Assembly: GCA_025201705.1 (NCBI GenBank)
Contig: MU616600.1
Coordinates: 1 to 11,325 of the forward strand
DNA: 11,325 nt
Reading direction: 5' to 3'
Origin: Dissophora ornata
Taxonomy: Eukaryota; Mortierellomycota; Mortierellomycetes; Mortierellales; Mortierellaceae
Numbering within the stretch: position 1 is the stretch's first letter; each line of letters begins with the position of its first letter. Of the stretch, positions 6,467 through 11,325 are shown one piece after another. The translations under genes and the position numbers were made by a program. The notes beneath the pieces are model-generated. The model was not told where the DNA came from. It ran no database searches and worked only from the letters and a program-made list of their open reading frames with translations.

Positions 6467-8538
6467 CTAGGCTGAGGACGTAACGGTGGCGGTGGTGGCG
6501 TCGGCACTGTTGTTGATCTTCTTTGCTTCTACCTGTTCCTCCTCGTACCTCTTCGAGGGTTTCTGTGGCAGAGGTGGGTGTGTACCATGGTTGGGCGTCA
6601 ACGGGAGGTACGTGCACTGAGGGCGGTACGCAGCAGCCTTAATAGTATCTTTGTGCAACATTGACTTTGGAAGATACCCAAAAACGATTTTGCGCAACAG
6701 ACGTTCCCCCCATGTCTGTAGTTCAAACAGGAAAGAAAGACAAGTTAGAAAGCATGAAGATCTGGAAGAAACCAACCGCGAGGGAACGTTTGCTTATCCT
6801 GCAAATTTACCTGTCCATAGATGATTTTGGCCTGAAGCTTGCTGGAGTCAAACTGGAACTGGACATGTGGGTATCGCTGGGCCTTGTAGTCTTGAAAGGC
6901 CGCGGTGATGTTCTCGGAAGTGGGGTTCTTCACAATGTCATAGAGACAATTCGCCAAGATAACAGAGTCCTGCATGGCATTCACCGCTCCTTGTCCAGCA
7001 CTTGGGAGCATCTGCAGAATAGACCGTTTGCCTGTTAGAAATCATTTTGCCGGCCCATTCTTGTCTCAAATGGGAAAAAGACGAAGCAAACAACTTGAGC
7101 AGCTTACCTTGTGGGCGGCTACATGGATTGTTGTCGTGCCAGAGATGCATGATCAAAGAATTATCAAAGTTTAACAGCTGCAGCATAAACAAGACTTGAG
7201 GAAGAGAGCAATGAGCAAGCTGCTTTACCATCACCGATGAGGACTACGCGGCCATGGTGCCATGTCTCAAACATCTTTTCTTCCAAATAAACCTTCGAGA
7301 TTCTCTCCCTTGGAGTCGCATCAATGAACTGTCCGAGGGGTCCATAGGTGGTGGGAAAGTTGTAGATCTCCTTGATCATCGCCTCGTTTCCCTCGGGTCC
7401 CCACTCTGTGTTCTTGAATTCCCTGTCCTCTGTGGTGGTTGCCTTCAGCTGGATATTGACTCCCCAGCAGATCTTCTTGCCAGGTACAGTGAATGTGCTC
7501 CACTAGATTGAGTTTATCATAAAAAGAAAGGGCAGATCAGGCTACCATTTACCGTCATCTATACTTCCGTAAAGGAGCAATGCTGAAAGCGACGTGTAGC
7601 AATCAGAAGGGTCGTTACCGTATAAGGCTTGCCTTTTCCGATAATAAAGTGGAAGTTTGTAAAATCATCCTTCAGTTCCGCATACTTTTCCTCATCCAAC
7701 GTATCGGTGGTACCGACCATTGTGATGTATCCGATCTTGAGACCCTGTGTGTCGGACAAGGGCAACTGCCCTTTTTCATTCAGATCTTTGTAGAGAGCCT
7801 GACGAACAGAGCTGTAGGCACCATCGGCACCGACAAGAATGTCTCCCGCATAGGACGTGTTATCGGCGCAATGGATCTCTACACCACCCTCGGCTGGATG
7901 CTTGATCGACACCACTTTTTTGCCAAAGTGGATCTTGTCAGCATCGATCTGCGCGAGCATGAGGTCGTAAAGAGCTGGACGAGAAAAGACGATGTAGTCG
8001 TATCCGACCCTGAAAACATAGATATATTGCCACCAAAAAAAAAAAAAAAAGGGTGAGTTGTCTTCCGACAGACCAGAATACAGTATATACTATGGTGGTT
8101 CATGCGAAATAACAATTCATACATTTCCTTGATGCCGTCGTTGCCGCGGTAACCAATCAAGGATATATCCTCGTTGTGGATGGACATGCCGGGGCTCGTG
8201 AAACTGATCTTCATGAGGTCGTCGTAGAGCCCAAGCTGCTCAAAGACCGGAAGAATATTTACGTTCAGGGACATGATGGCACCTTTTGTTCGCCCCCAAG
8301 TATTCAAGAGAGGAATGTTCTTGTCAGTTTTTCTTTTTGTGTATCAGGAAACTGAGCTATTTCTAGGGGCCATGCAGCGCTATTAGGTCATACCAAGGGG
8401 CTTCACATTCTGCGCACGCTCGTAGATGTCAAAGGGGATGTTGGCCCTCGTCAGCATGATAGCGAAAAGGAGACCAGCCACGCCGGCTCCGGTAATCATC
8501 ACATGGGGCGGTTTGGGGTTTGAGGGGGTGTCAGTCAT
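6467..8538 (-). CDS. Class A FAD-dependent monooxygenase, paralog B
   Basis: Predicted 476-aa flavoprotein monooxygenase, tandem paralog of the gene at 3641-5740. Exons on the minus strand: 8538-8394, 8282-8123, 8009-7619, 7502-7229, 7118-7108, 7011-6811, 6715-6467. Introns are 111, 113, 116, 110, 96 and 95 nt, all GT-AG. The first exon (MTDTPSNPKPPHVMITGAG...) is short and was placed by its ATG, its GxGxxG motif at residues 17-22 and its donor GTATGA in the same phase as in paralog A. Further motifs: YDYIVFSRPALYD; the DG motif GADGAYSSVR near 162-171; the GD motif GDAAHKMLPSAGQG near 322-335. In exon 4 I count 20 differences in 91 residues from paralog A. The C-terminal tail is 16 residues longer than in A, rich in Ala, Thr and Ser (NNSADATTATVTSSA). 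A TATA box lies about 97 nt before the ATG, unlike paralog A, so the two copies may be expressed differently. Substrate unknown. Confidence 0.9.
7108..7118 (-). other. 11-nt microexon of paralog B (A-A-H-K)
   Basis: On the minus strand the exon CCGCCCACAAG lies between acceptor ...TGTAG and donor GTAAGC. With the last G of exon 4 it reads Ala-Ala-His-Lys, exactly as in paralog A but with different synonymous codons (GCC GCC, versus GCT GCA in A). Length, phase and peptide are conserved while the introns around it are not obviously similar, which argues that the exon is real and selected. Confidence 0.9.
8035..8050. repeat. Homopolymer A16 in intron 2 of paralog B
   Basis: A pure A run of 16 nt on the plus strand (T run in the transcript) inside the 113-nt second intron. 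Intron 5 of paralog A has a similar 13-nt run at 4201-4213, next to a CGATCGATCG palindrome. Confidence 0.8.
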
Positions 8539-8597
8539 ATTGGAATGAACCTGTTGGGTCTTGCTGATTGTAATGAGAAAGTGGGGTGCGGATGATG

Positions 8598-8609
8598 AAT
8601 GAATGAATG
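8598..8609. repeat. (AATG)x3 in leader of paralog B
   Basis: Three exact AATG units, 60-71 nt before the start codon of paralog B on its coding strand (CATT repeated). Matches the longer AATG array in the leader of paralog A. Confidence 0.75.
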
Positions 8610-8634
8610 AGATGGAGGGGATTATTCCCGGGGT

Positions 8635-8642
8635 CCTTTATA
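8635..8642 (-). promoter_or_regulatory. TATA box of monooxygenase B
   Basis: On the minus strand TATAAAGG occurs about 97 nt upstream of the ATG at 8538. The same 8-mer is found upstream of RPL10, which supports it as a core promoter element. Confidence 0.6.
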
Positions 8643-9067
8643 GGGCATCTTGCTGTTGTACAACCATGCCAATGCCAAAAACTTTATCCGACAAAGTGCC
8701 TGGCCCGTTTTCATTCTCAGTGCTGCATGCATTAGTACACTGTCATAAATCTTTCGGCGTAGATAGCCTCCGACAGACGCGTCGTTTTCTGAGAGCGCTT
8801 GCTCTCAACGGAACGCCTTCCTGCGCCTCTTGGTGTCTGCGCATTGCCATCATACCGGACACATGGCTATGTTCTGGTTGTTCAGGTTTATTGTACATTT
8901 AGCAGAAAACAGCTATGTGCGAAGGAGCAGGCAGACTTTTGTACAATTACCACAAAAAAAAAAAAAAAGATGTCTGAAGCTATCGATTGTCCGTCAACGG
9001 AAAGTCGCTGGCAGACCAAGAAATCTCGAGCGGACGCTGGCCTGGGAATGGGACATTATGTCAAGAC
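8643..9067. other. Intergenic between RPL10 3' end and monooxygenase B promoter
   Basis: No gene is supported. It contains a small hairpin (GAGAGC 8791-8796, loop GCTT, GCTCTC 8801-8806) and an A15 run at 8954-8968, which is a T run on the strand transcribed from RPL10, about 100 nt past its stop. No exact AATAAA was seen for RPL10. Upstream activating sites for the monooxygenase, if any, would lie here. Confidence 0.5.
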
Positions 9068-9724
9068 TTAAGCCAGGGCACGCAGAGTCTTCGCGAAATG
9101 GGCCTTCAAGGGTCCCTTCTCGCTCAGGTACTTGACGTAGCATCCATCAGGCTGCAACTTGCCCTCAGCACGCTTCTCGACATACTCTTCGCGTGCCAGC
9201 TTGGTGAAGCCCCACTTCTTGGAGACAATGATCTTCTGACGACCAGCAAACTTGAACTTTGCACGGCGGAGCGCCTCGATAACAACAGCCTTGTTGTTAT
9301 CCTTGGTACGGATCGAGAAGATGACCTGACCAATGTCAACGCGGGCAGCGGTGCCATAGGGCTTGCCATAAGCACCGCGCATACCGGTCTGAAGTCGATC
9401 AGCGCCGGCACAGGACAACATCTTGTTGATACGGATGACGTGGAAGGGGTGAAGACGGACGCGCATGTGGAACGAGTCCTTGCCGGACATCTTGGAGATA
9501 TACTTGTTGGCACAGATGCGGCCAGCCTCAAGGGCCTCGGACGAAATCTGCTGCTTCTCGTCGCAGAGCAGGTGAATGCAAAGAGGGAAGTCGTCGACAC
9601 TAGCCTTCTTGCGACCAAGGTCGTAGATACGAATCTTGGGGTCGGGAACACCGCGGCAGAAACGAGACTTTGGGTAAGCCTTGTTCTTTTGGTATCTGTA
9701 GCAGCGAGCAGGACGGCGACCCAT
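9068..9724 (-). CDS. RPL10: 60S ribosomal protein L10 (uL16)
   Basis: 218-aa uL16, a core large-subunit protein near the P-site and peptidyl-transferase region. In yeast and human it joins late during cytoplasmic 60S maturation. The protein starts [20 protein letters not shown] and carries the L10e signature [20 protein letters not shown] at residues 108-127. The P-site loop maps to about 102-112, with Arg98 conserved at the position known from human RPL10. Length matches the family (about 214-221 aa). The start at 9724 is chosen because the family always begins MGRRP; the open frame extends 30 codons further upstream but has no ATG there and no homology. The coding sequence has no intron, unlike every other intact gene here; an intron in the 5' UTR cannot be excluded. 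Codon use is strongly biased to C/G-ending codons, as expected for a highly expressed gene. The bias also creates a long meaningless antisense frame. It is divergent to OTU1. Confidence 0.98.
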   Translation of the reverse strand: MGRRPARCYRYQKNKAYPKSRFCRGVPDPKIRIYDLGRKKASVDDFPLCIHLLCDEKQQISSEALEAGRICANKYISKMSGKDSFHMRVRLHPFHVIRINKMLSCAGADRLQTGMRGAYGKPYGTAARVDIGQVIFSIRTKDNNKAVVIEALRRAKFKFAGRQKIIVSKKWGFTKLAREEYVEKRAEGKLQPDGCYVKYLSEKGPLKAHFAKTLRALA

Positions 9725-10097
9725 GTTGATGATGATAACGGTGGTTGTTGGTTGTTGAAATAAGGGAGGGACGTCTGAAGCAGATGGTGATGGGAAAGAA
9801 AGAAGAATGATCAATGCAGATGCATGGCAACGGGCGACATCCTCTACCCTTTATATGTCGTCGCTTATTAATATAGTCGAGCTGCGGCTGTCTGACAAAT
9901 GCCAGGCATATTGTCTCGTGACCAGCGATCGAGCACTGAGGTGCCCGAAACTCAAACGATGCTGCACAAGCAGAGAACCGAATGGAAGGGGGCCGATCGG
10001 AGGGATGCGTAAGATTCGTAGGACCCATCATTGCTAGAAGCATCATCCACTCTTTCTTCACTGCCCATCATTTTCATTGCCCATTATCCACTCCACC
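9725..10097. promoter_or_regulatory. Shared divergent promoter region RPL10 / OTU1
   Basis: A 373-bp region between the two start codons, with no gene of its own. The RPL10 side has a TATA box and a pyrimidine-rich leader ending in CAACATG. The OTU1 side has a T/C-rich stretch with CCCATCATTTTCATTGCCCA just before the ATG and no evident TATA. Any upstream elements would be shared or interleaved. Confidence 0.6.
9848..9855 (-). promoter_or_regulatory. TATA box of RPL10
   Basis: On the minus strand ACATATAAAGGGTAGAGG contains TATAAAGG about 124 nt before the RPL10 start codon. The adjoining AGGGTAGAGG partly resembles the fungal Homol-E ribosomal-protein promoter box (AGGGTAGGGT on this strand), but the match is imperfect. 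Confidence 0.6.
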
Positions 10098-11297
10098 ATG
10101 AGGCTTCGCATCAGACACAGGGAGGGTATCGCGACCGTGACCTCGCTCACCGCTCAGTCCAGCCTGCTTGACTTGCACGTAAGGCAACTACCGAATAATA
10201 CGAATAATAGCAGTGTGCAGCCATGACGGCAACGTCTGACCATGATTGAATACTTTTACGCGGCAGAATGAGGTTGCAAAAGAGACCAACATTCCCGTTG
10301 CTACGCTGGAGCGTAAGTGATAGAACCGCATTTGATTTTGGGCATGTCTCTCGCCGGACTGTGTCTGCCATAATTGACCTGTTTCGATGCATACTTGGAT
10401 CTGTGTAGTGAAATTCGGATATCCGCCCAAGCTGCTCGTCATCGACCATGCGACTGCCCAATCCTCTCTAGAAAGTCTCGGGATAAAGGACGGCGAGCAA
10501 ATATTGACGTCCGAGAGACCTGAGGGTACTACACCCGCCTACAGCTTTGTCTCGAATAACTCCTCTTCTTCAGCTGTTTCTCCCTCCACTTCTGAGGCGA
10601 CAACAACAAACACCGCGACTCCTGCCCACAACATCAATAGCATTAATAGTAGTCCTTTTGCAGCTTCTGCAGGATCTGGAGGGGGTGCATTTGGATCTCG
10701 TCCTGTCATACCCACAGCCGGTGCACAATCCGCATTCCAGGCTCGTCATACTACTGTTAGCACCTTTGGAGGACCTTCCACCACTGAAACCGCTTTCAAA
10801 CCAGTATCTGTCCCGGCAGTTCAGCCGACAATGGTGTCAGGTGGGGCCATTGAAGCTGTCCGTGTCAGAGACCAGGGGTTTCTCGTCGTCAGAGTAAGAA
10901 AAGTCGCTGATTGGTTTCCTGTAATCTCTTCAAGGAGTATCCCTTTCCTCAATGCTAACACCATGCCGGCGACATCTGCGTGATACAACAGGAAGTAGCA
11001 GACGACAATAGCTGTCTTTTCAATGCGATCGCATACACGATTGACCCTGCCATGAAGAACAATGTCAGGGGTCTTCGCCAAATCGTAGCTGATACGATTG
11101 CAGCGAACTGCGATGCTTACCCGGATGTCGTTTTGGGGTAATTCTCTGAAAAGCTCGCGCATCAGTTTCCATGCTACGAGAAAAATTCGTTGACCGAAAT
11201 GCTGATTCACGGCATTTTTTTTAACTGCAACCTAGACGCCCGCGCAAGGAATACTGCGACTGGATCAGAAGAGAAAACAGCTGGGGAGGAGCCATCG
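10098..11297 (+). CDS. OTU1: OTU1/YOD1-type deubiquitinase, partial at 3' end
   Basis: Cysteine protease of the OTU family that, in yeast and human, trims ubiquitin chains on Cdc48/p97 clients in ER-associated degradation. Exons: 10098-10178, 10267-10312, 10409-10893, 10992-11137, 11236-11297; introns of 88, 96, 98 and 98 nt are GT-AG with matching phases. A fifth intron starts at 11298 (GTATAG) and runs off the window. The N-terminal UBX-like domain (MRLRIRHREGIATVTSLTAQ, then NEVAKETNIPVATLELKFGY, PPKLL, LGIKDGEQI) should bind Cdc48. A Ser/Thr/Ala-rich linker of roughly 110 residues follows. The OTU domain opens with EVADDNSCLFNAIAY, with the catalytic pair Asp209 and Cys212 by the family pattern DDNSC, and continues through YPDVVLGRPRKEYCDWI to SWGGAI. 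The catalytic His and the usual C-terminal C2H2 zinc finger lie outside the window. The first two exons are too short to stand out as open frames but fit the family exactly. Divergent to RPL10. Confidence 0.93.
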
Positions 11298-11305
11298 GTA
11301 TAGGA

Positions 11306-11325
11306 TTTTTTTTTTTTTTTTTTTT
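11306..11325. repeat. Homopolymer T20 at window end
   Basis: The window ends in 20 consecutive T, inside intron 5 of the OTU1 gene. Ending exactly within a homopolymer suggests a contig break. Confidence 0.85.

Noticed and set aside
6072..6617. 181-aa minus-strand open frame overlapping the end of monooxygenase B
   Set aside because: It overlaps the last exon of a well-supported gene in another frame, has compositionally odd His/Thr/Arg-rich content and no recognisable domain.
8791..8806. Small hairpin GAGAGC-GCTT-GCTCTC as a terminator
   Set aside because: Only six base pairs, no T run next to it, and rho-independent terminators are not expected in fungal nuclear genes.
8987..9763. 258-aa plus-strand open frame opposite RPL10
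   Set aside because: It is the antisense of the strongly codon-biased RPL10 coding sequence and resembles no protein; the bias alone explains the lack of stops.
9725..9814. 30-residue N-terminal extension of RPL10
   Set aside because: The in-frame extension has no ATG, and the uL16 family starts at MGRRP; the region fits a 5' leader.

Overview
The window looks like nuclear DNA of an early-diverging filamentous fungus, most likely Mortierellaceae. This is an inference from three things: genes split by many short GT-AG introns (88-148 nt wherever I could place both ends), a Sel1-repeat gene in the DNGQGVPQNYSKAMEWY style common in Mortierella genomes, and a eukaryotic uL16 (RPL10) gene beside an OTU1/YOD1 gene. 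No mitochondrial, bacterial, viral or transposon-coding sequence was recognised. The right edge ends in a run of 20 T inside an intron and may be an assembly end.

Left third (1-3.6 kb): a poorly conserved region of gene remnants. It holds a perfect hairpin (491-517), short tandem repeats, one exon-like fragment with a consensus splice donor (about 824-989), a two-TM membrane protein gene whose reading frame changes three times (1375-2194), and a Sel1-repeat gene killed by a nonsense codon and an 8-bp tandem duplication (2789-3243).

Middle (3.6-8.6 kb, minus strand): two tandem paralogous class A FAD-dependent monooxygenases, rebuilt here exon by exon. Both have seven exons; exons 2 to 6 have identical lengths (160, 391, 274, 11 and 201 nt) in both. 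Exon 5 is an 11-nt microexon encoding part of the conserved FAD-binding GD motif (G-D-A-A-H-K). The single-frame ORFs break at each intron, so the proteins (460 and 476 aa) appear only after splicing.

Right (9.0-11.3 kb): an intron-free RPL10 (60S ribosomal protein L10, uL16) on the minus strand, divergently transcribed across a 373-bp shared intergenic region from an OTU1/YOD1-type deubiquitinase on the plus strand. The latter has five visible exons and is cut by the window edge just after the SWGGAI motif.

The two monooxygenases probably act on related small molecules, substrate unknown. RPL10 and OTU1 are housekeeping genes for ribosome function and for Cdc48-linked protein quality control. 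Nothing ties the four intact genes into one pathway.
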